Assembly (NCBI GenBank): GCA_016630905.1
Contig: WBMQ01000005.1
Location: 1,612,001 to 1,676,000 of the forward strand
DNA length: 64,000 nucleotides
Source of the DNA: Capillidium heterosporum
Lineage: Eukaryota; Entomophthoromycota; Entomophthoromycetes; Entomophthorales; Capillidiaceae
Direction: 5' to 3'
The position numbers were made by a program, and so were the translations under genes. This document shows positions 21,762-31,731 of the stretch, piece by piece (the stretch's first letter is position 1; every line of letters starts with the position of its first letter). A model generated the notes under the pieces. That model was given only the letters and a program-made list of their open reading frames with translations, had not been told where the DNA came from and ran no database searches.

Positions 21762-22574
21762 ATGTTGCAAGCTCCCGGAACATCGATCCCCAACTTCCTA
21801 AACTACAACAAGGAGTTGGTTACTCAACCCATTGAACTCAGCCAAGAGCAGTTAGATTTACTTTCCAAATTGAAGGATAAAGTTGAAGCCTTGAAGACTG
21901 ATGAAGCTAAAAAGTCCTTTTTAGATGAAAGTTGCTTGCTACGCTACCTTCGAGCCAACCGCTGGGTATTAGATGCCACCTACAATGGTATAGAGTCGAC
22001 GTTGAAATGGCGGGAAACTTTCAAGCCCGAAGAGATGAAACCGGAAGAGTTTTTAGTGGAAGGACAAACTGGTAAGATCTACGCAACTGGTTTTGATTTG
22101 GAGAACCGACCTGTCCTCTACATGGACCCTAGTCAACAAAACACAAACGACAGTAAGATGCATATAAGGTTTACTGTGTTCAGCTTGGAGACCATCCTAC
22201 GTATGATGCCCCCTAACGTTGAGAAGCTAACTTTGATAATCGACTTACGGAACTACGCCTTGAAGCATACCGTACCCATGCATGAGACGAAGGAAGTCCT
22301 AACTATACTTAGCTCCCACTACCCTGAGCGTCTAGGTAGAGCTTTCATCTTGGAGGCCCCTTGGGTCTTCTCCGGATTCTTCAAGCTGGTTTCGCCACTT
22401 CTGGATCCGGTTACTAGAGATAAGGTACGGTTCACTACTATAAAGTGCAAAGATGCCAATCACCTCACCAACTTCATCCCCGAAAAAGACCTCTCCAAAG
22501 ACTTTGGCGGTCAATGTGACTATAGGTTTGAATCGGAAGCCTACTTTGAAAAGCTGGGTGAACTCTTCCATTAG
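21762..22574 (+). CDS. SEC14-like phosphatidylinositol/lipid transfer protein
   Basis: Single exon, 270 aa. An N-terminal CRAL-TRIO-N helical part (about 50-75, FLDESCLLRYLRANRWVLDAT) leads into the CRAL-TRIO lipid-binding domain (about 95-245). Visible landmarks are GFDLENRPVLYMDP, LTLIIDLRNYALKH, VLTILSSHYPERLGRAFILEAPWVFSGFFKLVSPLLDPVTRDKV and the C-terminal FGGQCDYRF. Such proteins exchange phosphatidylinositol or other lipids between membranes and support phosphoinositide kinases. No membrane segment is present, so it should be cytosolic. An in-frame ATG at 21762 gives the usual short N-terminus before the CRAL-TRIO-N helices. It is divergent with the SOM1-like gene. Confidence 0.9.
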   Translation: MLQAPGTSIPNFLNYNKELVTQPIELSQEQLDLLSKLKDKVEALKTDEAKKSFLDESCLLRYLRANRWVLDATYNGIESTLKWRETFKPEEMKPEEFLVEGQTGKIYATGFDLENRPVLYMDPSQQNTNDSKMHIRFTVFSLETILRMMPPNVEKLTLIIDLRNYALKHTVPMHETKEVLTILSSHYPERLGRAFILEAPWVFSGFFKLVSPLLDPVTRDKVRFTTIKCKDANHLTNFIPEKDLSKDFGGQCDYRFESEAYFEKLGELFH

Positions 22575-23107
22575 CATCGACAAGTTGAAGTGACATTAGA
22601 TTGTTGTAAGTTTGGGTATCGCGTTGTTTGCCCGGTCGATACTACTTTTATTAAATACCTTCTACGTTCGTTATGTTTTTGTTTTTTTACTTATATTTTA
22701 GGCTATATCAAAAGGCACACAAATTGAAACATCCCGTTTTAGTCATATATATAGCATCTAGTAAATATATTTCTCAAGTCTTACCAGTATATTGTATTGC
22801 TTCTATGTTTATAATCATATTTTATTAGCTTTGTGCTAAATTTTATCAATATCTGCCTCCAATATTGATGTTAACAAGCTAAAACCTTTCAATAAAATAG
22901 AGCTCATCTATATACTACTGTATTTTAATTGGATATCTCAAAATGGAGCTGCACCTCGGGGTGCTGATATGACGTATTTGTAAATTGGAAGGTTGAAAAG
23001 AAGACATGCATTTCAAGCAAAGTAAACTTTCATAACAGTAATCAAGAGCATCTAGTTTGAACGTACACTGTCTGCATTCTTGAGCAAAGGTGTTAAGAGG
23101 TTTCAAG
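22575..23107. other. Intergenic between SEC14-like and MAN1-like genes
   Basis: 533 bp, AT-rich. A minus-strand Cys-rich frame (22915-23106) has no ATG and is not counted. No gene supported. Confidence 0.5.
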
Positions 23108-24725
23108 ATGTCAAGAACTTACTACCGCAAAAATTTCAACCCAAACAATTATGAAATAGCTTCTCGTCAAAATGAGGTAGAGGGCAAATTTACCAACGAT
23201 TTAATTTAGCAATGCAACCTTACTCACCAGTTTTCTAGATTCAATCCGGTGATAGGATCATCAAAACGATTCTATTTTTCTTTTTACTTGTTCCATGGAG
23301 ATTTATATCATTCTTCTTGCTTACCTCATGGGGAGTTTTATCTTTTGTCTTGCTCGTCCCATGGAAAGTTTTGGCATTCTTCATTTCGACTACCTGGAAA
23401 GTTTTCGCATTCTCTCTATCCAACTTCAAAGCAATCATATTTGGACTTCTTCTACCCACTTGTATATTTTTATACTTGGTACCAACTGATAATTACTGCT
23501 CAAGCACTTCCAACTGTAAACTTAAATGTAAATCTTTCTAACATCTTTAGCTTCTCAAAGTTTAGAATCACTTTATGGATGTAAACCCTGCCCGAACGGT
23601 GCTCAATGTGATGGTGGTGAAATTATCCAGTGCCCGGCTGGGTTTTTTAAAGAAGAGCGTCCCTTCGATCGCACCTCTATTTCTGATATGCTTTTCATGA
23701 ATATTGGCAAAGTAAAAAATGCTAAGGGTGTATACTACATCTGCGACTATGAACCTAAGGAGGAAGAGCTGATAAAGTACCTTGGAAAATGTATATATAG
23801 GATCCTATCCAATAAGTTGGACCGCTCTGTCTGTGAAGTTACTAAGGAACTCCCTCATCTCAACACTTCTCAGATCAAAAAATCCTTAACTGATACCATA
23901 GCTCACTGGGATACTTCTAGTTTACGTAAATATGCTTCATCCAAAGGTTGGAGGGATGAGCAGGTATCTGGAGAACATTTGAAGCTTGACAATTACTATG
24001 TCGAACTTATGGATCGAGCAATCGAAAGGCTAGTTACTGATAACATGGTTTCGGTAACTACTGTCCTAAAGCGAAGACCTAAAGATGAGAACTTGTATTA
24101 TCTCACTGCTACTGCTCCTCAATTCACTAGAAACTGTGGTTTAACCCGAAACCTACGCTTCGTCATAACGTTCCAGTGGTTCCTTATAGGTAAGTTTTAG
24201 CTAGCTGTCTAATTGTAACGATAATTTAGATTTCTACTTCATTAGCCACTTGTTCTTATTGTCCCTTTTGGTACTGCTTATCGTCCAAGCCTTTCATTGG
24301 GTCCATCACCATGTAGTTATAATTTCAGACTACGCTCTTCGGATCCTGATTGAAAACGTAAGTTCAGGCCATTACCCTGATTAACTTGTATTTAGGCTTC
24401 CAACGATACGAGCTGTGATATGAACTACGTACCGGTTGCGCTTATCCGCGACGAGGTTATGGCCAGTTTAGAGCATCCTCTATACTTCAAATTCTTCTTC
24501 TGGGTACTGGCTTCCATCCATCTGCTTAGCAGTGGTTGGGTAAACACCAAAGAGATCAAGATCTTTCACCGGTTGCGACATGCTTGGGCTTTTCTGTCCG
24601 GCATCCCTACCATTGTTATCATTCCCGCTACTCCTCCTAATGAGAGAGAGGAGCCTATCCTCCCTAAACAAGACTATCAATTTTTATCCCCCTACTCCGC
24701 CTCTAACTTCTGTAGAAGGCTTTAG
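23108..24725 (+). CDS. MAN1/SRC1-like inner nuclear membrane protein
   Basis: Proposed exons 23108-23176, 23239-23515, 23551-24189, 24230-24357 and 24396-24725 join to 480 aa. The start MSRTYYRKNFNPNNYEIAS resembles the first helix of the HeH/LEM-like domain, but the rest of that domain is missing. Next come four to six 11-residue hydrophobic repeats (23278-23472). The lumenal Man1-Src1 C-terminal domain then begins at the Cys pairs CKPCPNGAQCDGG, continues through IQCPAGFFKEE, and is followed by a second membrane region (HLFLLSLLVLLIVQAF). The last part (VALIRDEVMASL, SGWVNTKEIKIFHRLRHAWAFLSG) matches the winged-helix MSC region facing the nucleus. Such proteins anchor chromatin and help NPC and membrane quality control. 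A donor at 23528 instead of 23516 would add four residues. The N-terminus is the least certain part. Confidence 0.78.
23278..23472 (+). repeat. 33-bp tandem repeat coding 11-residue hydrophobic units
   Basis: Units start at 23278, 23311, 23344 and 23377, then diverged units at about 23410 (30 bp) and 23440. Translated consensus is F-[FV]-L-L-[VT]-[PS]-W-[KRG]-[VF]-[LIF]-[AS], with an invariant Trp in the first four units (VPWRFIS, TSWGVLS, VPWKVLA, TTWKVFA). The repeats sit inside the MAN1-like gene directly before its first lumenal domain. Confidence 0.7.
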
Positions 24726-25453
24726 GTCTCCCAATGGGTCTAAGGTTTGGGTGTCCTTCTGATGCTCATTTGCATTATGTATATTTTATCTACTTTAGTA
24801 GCTCCCTAATTTCCTATTTAACTTACATATGAAGCTTGTTACATACTATATTATATATGTTATCCCCACTAAAATAAATAAATAAATAAATAAATAGTTG
24901 ATTTGTATATTTTTTAGTATATGTAAAGGTCAAAAGATTGTTGGATTTTAATATTTGTATTAATTTGCATATTTAAACATTGAGTCCATTTTAGCACATT
25001 TGAAACGGAGTAATACACTTACAAGCAATGGCAAGTTGTTCGTCTATTCTATAAATATACGATAGTGTAGGATGTCTAGAATTTATCTATAATATCCCTT
25101 TTCTAGCCTAGTAAAGCACAGTTCCATCAAGAATTTTAGTTTGTAGTAGGTCCTTGAGTTACTGCCTATCTCGATCAGATAAAAAGGGCTTACCTCCAGG
25201 TTTTAAATAGTCGAATGCTGGTACAGATGCCTGTACATACTTTAAATAAATTTATAACATAACATTTTATTATATAAGGCTAGTATTTGGATAAGTTTAT
25301 TTTATTACAAGTTTCATCCAGGTACAAAGAAGGTGCATTCAGACGCTTAACTAGCAGGGTTGCTAGTTAGCTACTAAAGTTTGGATGATGTGTTGGATGG
25401 TATAGTTATATGCTGCAGAATTTCAAAGTCGGTTAAAAGTTTACTTTTCAAAA
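24726..25453. other. Intergenic between convergent MAN1-like and TPX2-like genes
   Basis: 728 bp with a (TAAA)n microsatellite at about 24871-24896 and otherwise AT-rich DNA. No gene seen. Confidence 0.55.
24871..24896. repeat. AAAT/TAAA microsatellite
   Basis: Six tandem copies of the tetranucleotide AAAT in the 3' flank of the MAN1-like gene. Confidence 0.8.
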
Positions 25454-26550
25454 TTAATGGCCGTTAGGTAGAATTCCATTGGATAAGTACCTTCGTTTAG
25501 CCTACATATAGTAGTAAAGGTAAGTTAGAATGTAGACAATAAATGAAAGCTTACTTGTTTGTAGTTAAAGTTAGCAACTTTGGTCGTCTTAGGGTGCTCA
25601 TCTCGGATAACAGCCCGTACTCGCGTCTTCAACTTGGGGGAATGGGGGGTAGTTAATTTGGTGACAGGACGGATCGTCTTTAGAACCGTATTGAAGTCGG
25701 GCATAGGTCTCGGTTTCCAAGGTTTGGGAGGAGGGGCTTGGACGTGCTCATGTCGGGAAAAGTCACGTTGGCTGAAATGGAAAGGCTCAGGAGTGGTGAC
25801 TGAAGCATGTGCCATCACAGGTAATATCTAAAATACTTTTAGTACTTTCTCCTTTTAAAGTGCTTACTGGTGAACCAAAGTCAGGCATGGGTCGAGCTTT
25901 GAAGGGTTTGTAGATGAAATTCGGATCGTTGAGACTTCTATGTTTCGGTTGGACAAACTTGCGTCGTTTGTACTGACCAAGGTTACTTACCGACAGGTTG
26001 AAAGGTTTGGGTTCGGTCAACTTATGAGTGGATTGCTTTAGTACTGGGGGAGGTTGATGCACAGCTGGGACGTAAACCTTGGGTCTTAGGTAAGAAGGTT
26101 TTGCGAATGGTGGGGTGACCGGTTTGGTCATTGGCTTCTTTGCAATCTTGGGGACTCCTAAATTCCCTTTTGACTCCAGAATCTTACGGTTCAAAGGCAA
26201 TGCATGGAACTGTGGGAATAATTTAGGTAGGTTAACTGGAGGTGGACGGGATTCGCAACGTAGCTTCGTCAGTAGTTTTGGACTGCGTGGTTTAGTCAAA
26301 GTTCTTTTTGGTTGAGATGATTCGGGTATTGATAGAACTGGATAGGGGCGGAAACGCGAAGGTAAAGTCTCTTGTATCTTACGTATCCTCTCTGCAAGGG
26401 GAACGAAAGGTGACTTTTTAATTGCTTTGTAACTATCAGTAAAAATCACATGTTAAATTTACCTGAAATACTATCTAGCTTCTTCGCCTGAGTATCTCTT
26501 AATCTCCTACTCGATCCATACCTACTTCTATTGTTCAATAGACCTTCCAT
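25454..26550 (-). CDS. TPX2-like microtubule-associated protein
   Basis: Four exons on the minus strand (26463-26550, 25868-26424, 25555-25827, 25454-25501) join in frame to 321 aa. TPX2 family proteins bind microtubules, nucleate spindle microtubules and in animals activate Aurora A. Family hallmarks are repeated: a Pro/Lys-rich TKPRSPKLLTKLR and a second TTPHSPKLKTRVRA, a PFNLSVSN-type and a PFHFSQRD-type block, and two copies of the KARPMPDF / KPRPMPDF motif. The protein is basic and Pro-rich, with no membrane segments. It is less than half the length of animal TPX2, and I see no Aurora-binding N-terminal motif. The first intron uses an AAAG acceptor (the only one consistent with the frame), so the first 29 residues are less certain. 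Divergent from mitochondrial L24. Confidence 0.7.
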
Positions 26551-27231
26551 ATTGCTTGCAAATTTGCTGTTTGCAGTTTACACAAAGGATTTCAAAATCC
26601 AGTTTTCAGAAATTAGCTAAAAGTTTGTTATAGATCCAAGGATAAATTCTGTCCAATAAAGCCCGATGACGATTGCTTTCTATTTATTCTTTGGTTTGGG
26701 CATCAGTTCGTTTGTAAAATCTGCATTTACTCTATGATCCGAAAAACTGGCTGTCTTTTACAAAATCAATGGGTAAAAGCAACCCAGTTTACTTGAACAA
26801 AATAATATCCACTTTATTATGTATAACTATTTACCATCTGTCCTTACTCTTAACCTAATATTTAAGATAGGTATGTTTTTGAAATATGAAATGCTTCTTG
26901 GTATATAAAGTGGCGGTGTTCTGCTTCTTTAATCCTAAGGACAAATGGTCCCCCCACTCAAGTTTCCTTCCAACTTTCCGGCTTCCAGCCTTTTGAAACT
27001 CATTCGAAAGTCTCAGCTACTCCAACTATTGGTCAATTTCCAACCAGAAAAAACTTTCTAAAGTTGAATCAAGATACCAAAAAAATAACTTGGAATACAA
27101 GTTGGAAGTCGACCTTTTTTGAAAACATCAACCAAAATATTTTATAGATTAGCTATAGATATTTTTAAATAGAACAATAGAGACAGTTGGTGTAACTAGT
27201 GAAGCGAAGTCAAGCGAAAAGAAAGGAACTT
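26551..27231. other. Divergent promoter region, TPX2-like and MRPL24
   Basis: 681 bp between divergent starts. A TATA-like GGTATATAAAG near 26900 is present on the plus strand. No gene seen. Confidence 0.5.
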
Positions 27232-28074
27232 ATGTCGGTTAAAAGTTTGTTAGATAGAATACCTACCCGAGTTAGGCACAGACCCAACTTACCCAAACCA
27301 GAAGATATAATCAAAAAGTGGAATGTCATTCGAGGTGATGAGGTAACTTTTGCATTTAGTTAAATGTTTACCTATTCAATTTATTAGGTAATGATAATTT
27401 CTGGTAAGGAAAAGGGCCAGACTGGTAGAGTAACCAAAGTATTTAGAGATACCAACAAGTTAATCGTCAGTGAGAAGAACTTGGTAAGTATATCTATTTA
27501 AAAGAATGTAAGGTTGTTTATAAAATGTACTTTTGCCTATAGGTATGGAAACACATCCCAAAGCAGGAGGATGGTAAAGGTGGCAAAGTCCAGAAGGAGA
27601 TGCCCATCCACTATTCCAACGTCATGTTAATCGATCCCAACACTAGGTTTCTTTTATTTCAAAATTTTCTCCATTTTAACCTTGTTTTTTATCTTCAACA
27701 GACGCCCCTGCAAGATCGAGTTGCGTAAGGTACCCATGCCTGAGGACAGCATCAAGGCGGGTAAATTGAAGAACCAGAGGTTCGTCAAAGGCACCAATAC
27801 TCTCATTCCCCGTCCTAAGTTCACTGAATACATCGAAGCTAGACTCGATGGCCCATACGACACCCAACCTGAAGATGTAGTTGCAGTTACCTACACCCCA
27901 AGTTTGACGGCTTACCCATTACCTCCTAATGTAATTGATGAGTTACGCAACCCCCATCAGCAGGCTTACGAATACCACCGAGAGATCAAGGCCCTTCTCA
28001 AAAAGAAGGTACAATTACAGACATTGGTGGACCGTATGGAGCGTAGTAAAGTGGTCAAGTCGTTCCAGAATTAA
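27232..28074 (+). CDS. Mitochondrial large-subunit ribosomal protein uL24m
   Basis: Four exons (27232-27342, 27388-27483, 27543-27646, 27702-28074) encode 227 aa; introns are 45, 59 and 55 nt, the last with a GTTTCT donor. The KOW-type core WNVIRGDEVMIISGKEKGQT followed by GRVTKVFRDTNKLIVSEKNL is a clear L24 fold, and MPIHYSNVMLIDP continues the family pattern. The eukaryote-specific C-terminal half (PCKIELRK, then GKLKNQRFVKGTNTLIPRP) matches mitochondrial rather than cytosolic or bacterial L24. The protein helps start assembly of the mitochondrial large subunit and lines the exit tunnel region. The N-terminus (MSVKSLLDRIPTRVRHR) is basic and amphipathic, consistent with mitochondrial import. 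Confidence 0.88.
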
Positions 28075-29366
28075 AATTGAGTAGTAGTTTTATTTTTTTG
28101 GTATAAAGCTGAGGTCATTGGATCCAATAATAAAGGTGGGTTTCGGTACTAAGTTTGGTTGGGAGGCAGGGTAAGTATTTTTACTCTTGTCGCATTGGTT
28201 ACTATACTTTTTGTTCAATTTTTTAACTATTTTTAACGCCTAAATAGTTTTTATTTACCATGCTAGTATAGCTATTTTGCCTTATTTAGAAGCGTTGAAA
28301 TGAGGGTATCTAACTTGTAGAATAAGCTACATGTACACCCTTTCATCCACCATGTTATAAGGCTTAATACCTTATGATGAATCTACTGTGCTTATAGTTT
28401 AATATTTGTAAATTTTATTCCGCTTAGTATTCTATACTTCAGTAGCTTGCAGATAACTCGAGTTGTATTACTACTTTGTCAAAATATCTTATAGTTTATT
28501 TTAAGTGTGATACTTTCAACTTATTAAAAATGGTGCTTTATCAAAATTAACTATATAGTCAAGGTCTCCACTTTTACTTTCCCAACTATATATATCTAGT
28601 TTATTCAACCTATTTTACAAGGAAGCTTTGGCTTTCGAAAATTAGGACATCAAAATTATGTCCTGTAATATAAAGTGTTTGGTAGTCCTAGAGCCTCTAG
28701 AAATATATATATTAGATATACAGCAAAGTAAACAGTAGTAGTGATCGATAGTGCTAAATTGAAATTTGAAAATGAGTAGATGCTATAACTATATTTTTTC
28801 CCCTTTAGCATGATGTTCGACAGTTGGTTTTGTATACTTATTTTTCGATGAAATTCTAGTCTTTGCCTTTGGTACCCATCGGTTAAATATCTAGTAACCT
28901 TCATTTCTAGACAAATAGTTTGGCAATTATTCTTTTAGTTGAGTTGCATTAGCTTTCGGTTTCTATTAGTATATTTTCAAATATGGAACAGTATCAGCTT
29001 ACAAAGTTGCACTAAAGTACAATATCTTGGAGAGGTAAGGAAGCGACTCTAAAGTTCTTTGATATTTAAGGTAATGCTTACTTTGTAAGCTTTAGTACTT
29101 TACTTTCGCTATAGTCTTATATATAGCTTATTAAATGGTAGAAATGGCGGGAATGGGTATCATATATTCTATAGTCCTATTTTTCCTTCTAAAATGGGTT
29201 ACTATAGAGAAGACACGCTACCGGAAAAGGATTTATTTGTGAATTATATTTTTAATGCTATAAATAGGTTTGGTATAGTTATAGATTCTTACTACTATTT
29301 AAATTAATTATCAAATAGTATATTGTAAGGCTTTATTCAACATGCCGTACACTTTGCTTCTAAGTC
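28075..29366. other. Intergenic, 1.3 kb
   Basis: AT-rich, several polyA/T runs; no gene, RNA or repeat that I can support. Confidence 0.5.
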
Positions 29367-29900
29367 TCATGCATCCGAAGCGGGATCAGTATCTGACCCT
29401 TGATCAGGGCGTTCCAAACATTTACCACTCGTACAGCTAGCTACCAGGTAGGCCAGGTTACTTGAGCATTGGAAGTCAAAGTCTTGAAACTTCATCAAGC
29501 ATTCAGTTGGGTTCTTAAAATTGAAGTTGAAGGTCAGCTTGTTATCTAGACTGGATTTCTTGTAGATGAGACATAGTGTTGTCTTCTTGGACCTTCGCAT
29601 TGTCTTCAATTCCAAGCTGTTGTAGATGTTATTGGTTATCAAATTATGCTCAATAAAGGCGTTAGTGGAATTGAATAGGGGGTCTAAGCTATCTACAGTA
29701 GTTTGAACCCACTTTTTACCAGTTACTTTCCACTTGATATCGGTAGTTTTTGAACAAAGTTGCTGGATATGTTTACTTTTAGGTTCTCTGGTATATAAAG
29801 TTACATCCCATTCCCCATCTAACTGCGAAGCTAACGCTGGTGCTAGTGAAGCTAGTGTAAATAGTAGATAGTGGGTTATTGCTGAGACAGTTATCTTCAT
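29367..29900 (-). CDS. Small secreted cysteine-containing protein
   Basis: Single exon, 177 aa, function unknown. A clear signal peptide (MKITVSAITHYLLFTLASLAPALAS) is followed by a mature domain of about 150 aa beginning QLDGEWDVTLYTREPKS. The D-G-x-W start resembles the first strand of lipocalin-like or other small beta-barrel proteins, but this is only a shape argument. Six cysteines are in the mature part (LCSK, TLCLI, TECLM, QCSS, ASCT, KCLE), an even number that suits three disulfides. There is one likely N-glycosylation site (FNST). The acidic tail ends SDTDPASDA. A TATATAAG element near 29980 on the minus strand lies about 80 bp upstream. It could be an effector-like or cell-surface protein; there is nothing to specify which. 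Confidence 0.65.
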   Translation of the reverse strand: MKITVSAITHYLLFTLASLAPALASQLDGEWDVTLYTREPKSKHIQQLCSKTTDIKWKVTGKKWVQTTVDSLDPLFNSTNAFIEHNLITNNIYNSLELKTMRRSKKTTLCLIYKKSSLDNKLTFNFNFKNPTECLMKFQDFDFQCSSNLAYLVASCTSGKCLERPDQGSDTDPASDA

Positions 29901-30672
29901 CTTTTTGTATGTAATTTGAATTTAGAAGCTGAACGTTGGGAGACCACTGACATATTAATCGAAAAGGGATAGCTAAATGCTTATATAGACTTGGGCTTTA
30001 GGTTTGATAGCTCAAACTATCAAAGTCTATCGTAGTATAAAGGTTAGAACATTGAAATCTAAAGTAGTTTGATGTTCTAATCGTGATACTTTCGATTGTT
30101 TCCAAAGTATATTTACATTTTTAGATTTCTTATGTAAAAAGATATATTTTGTCGATCTCGTTGCGACTTAGAGACAAAAGTTTCATCGGATTCAATTTTG
30201 TGAGGGCTCCGCTCCGAATTGATTGCTAAATTGAAGCGGGATCTGCTGAACTAAGAGGGATGTTAATTTGGAACGTTATTTCGAAAATATTCATAAGGAT
30301 TGATCAGGACCAGCTTTGGTCTATGAAATTTGATATCTACTTTGAATCTCTATTTTGTTGTATACTCCTACCATTCCAATTTGAATCCTATACCAATCAA
30401 ATATATGCTACTGCAATAGAAGTAGTAATTTCAATTTGAAGCAGTTTCCTACATTTGCTTTACGAACCACCGAAAATTTATAAAGTGGATAGTAAAAGAA
30501 TGCTTACAACACAAGACTATGGTGTCAAAATGGTGTCCTAAATAACCTTTCCCAAAAGCTTAGAAAAGTTTGAGCTGACGTAACCTCAAATTGCAATATA
30601 TCAGATTCAAAGTTGTTACAAAGTAAGCTTCTCAAAAGCTACTTCAACAGCCTAACAAAACTAAATTACAAT
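29901..30672. other. Intergenic upstream of PAC1
   Basis: 772 bp with divergent promoters; no additional gene seen. Confidence 0.5.
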
Positions 30673-31609
30673 ATGGGATTCAGAAAGTTTAAAGTAGAAA
30701 GTTCCAGCAAATATTTGTACCAAAGTGACAGTAGATACGAAACGGTTGAGGAGGAGTTGACTATCGATGGTACGCAAAAAACTTTGTCCGAAGTTCAACT
30801 TCAACTTTCACAAGAAGTAAATGGTAGTCAAGTTCTTGTGTTTATCGAATTGGACAAAGGTTTGAAATTAGATTTGGAGAGTTTAAAAGAAGTAGGAAAT
30901 GTTTCGATTGAGGTAGTCACTTTTTACTTTGCCTTTATTTTTCGATACTAACGAAGTTTATCTACTAATTTAGAACAAAGTAGTGTTGAATTTATATAAA
31001 GTAGAAGATATCGACGGAGTACTGTTTATAAGTTTCATCAAGGAACTGTACCAGGAGTTGGAGTTAAACTTGGCAGTCCAAGAGCTGTTTTCGAAAGTGA
31101 AGTTTGAACGGTACATTTCTATTTCACAAAGATTTAAATCTAATTACTTTGTTTTTAGGTTCGTATGCCTAGCTCCCTTAGATTCAACCCAACTTTATTT
31201 GAAAAATTCTTTCGATAGGAAAGATAGATTTTTAATAGCCTCCAGTTTAAAGCCAGTACTATGCTTTTTATTCTTTCATTCTGCTAACCTCTTATTAGGA
31301 CTTCAACCTAAATTTGAATATCCCTGAACTTACTTTACCGAACGTAGTCTTTGGGTTAGCAGCTTGCGTGCTGAACGAAGTAATTTCAAACATTACTTAT
31401 CCATTTTTAACTTTAGTTATATGTAGGCTAGTTTAAAACAGAAGGTTGGTTACTCCATCTTGCTCAACAACATTTCTAAACAGGAACTTCTCAACACCTA
31501 CAACGCAAGTTTGAATTTGGTTTTGCAAGCTTTCAATTTCCAGAGAAGCGATAAGCTTGTAAAATTCGATACCAAGGCATCTAAGGATTTAGGTTCAATG
31601 TATACTTAA
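30673..31609 (+). CDS. Proteasome assembly chaperone 1 (PAC1/POC1-like)
   Basis: Five exons (30673-30912, 30974-31110, 31159-31255, 31299-31379, 31427-31609) join to 245 aa with introns of 61, 48, 43 and 47 nt. PAC1 pairs with PAC2 to build the 20S proteasome alpha-ring in the cytosol. The C-terminal part (ELTLPNVVFGLAACVLNEA, then YSILLNNISKQELLNTYNASLNLVLQAF) follows the PAC1 pattern of a Pro-Asn-(I/V)-Val block, an Ala-Ala-Val-Leu helix and a final long helix. The protein ends SMYT, a HbYX (hydrophobic-Tyr-any) motif, which in this family docks into pockets between alpha subunits. The first half is poorly conserved, as is usual. An earlier TTG-opened extension (from 30613) is ignored in favour of ATG at 30673. 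It is convergent with TFB3, 122 bp apart. Confidence 0.72.
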
Positions 31610-31731
31610 ACTGAATTAAATAAACTTTTATTGGATTGATGTAGTTGCTTTATTTTAACTCTTTAAACTCAATGTTACGGAACTTACATTGGTCGGGCCT
31701 CTTGACCAACTTTGTCAAGCTAAGTTGGAAC

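Noticed and set aside
23528-23550. A 23-nt intron in the MAN1-like gene, which would be exceptionally short
   Set aside because: A donor 12 nt upstream (23516) gives a 35-nt intron in the same phase, in line with the other introns of the window.
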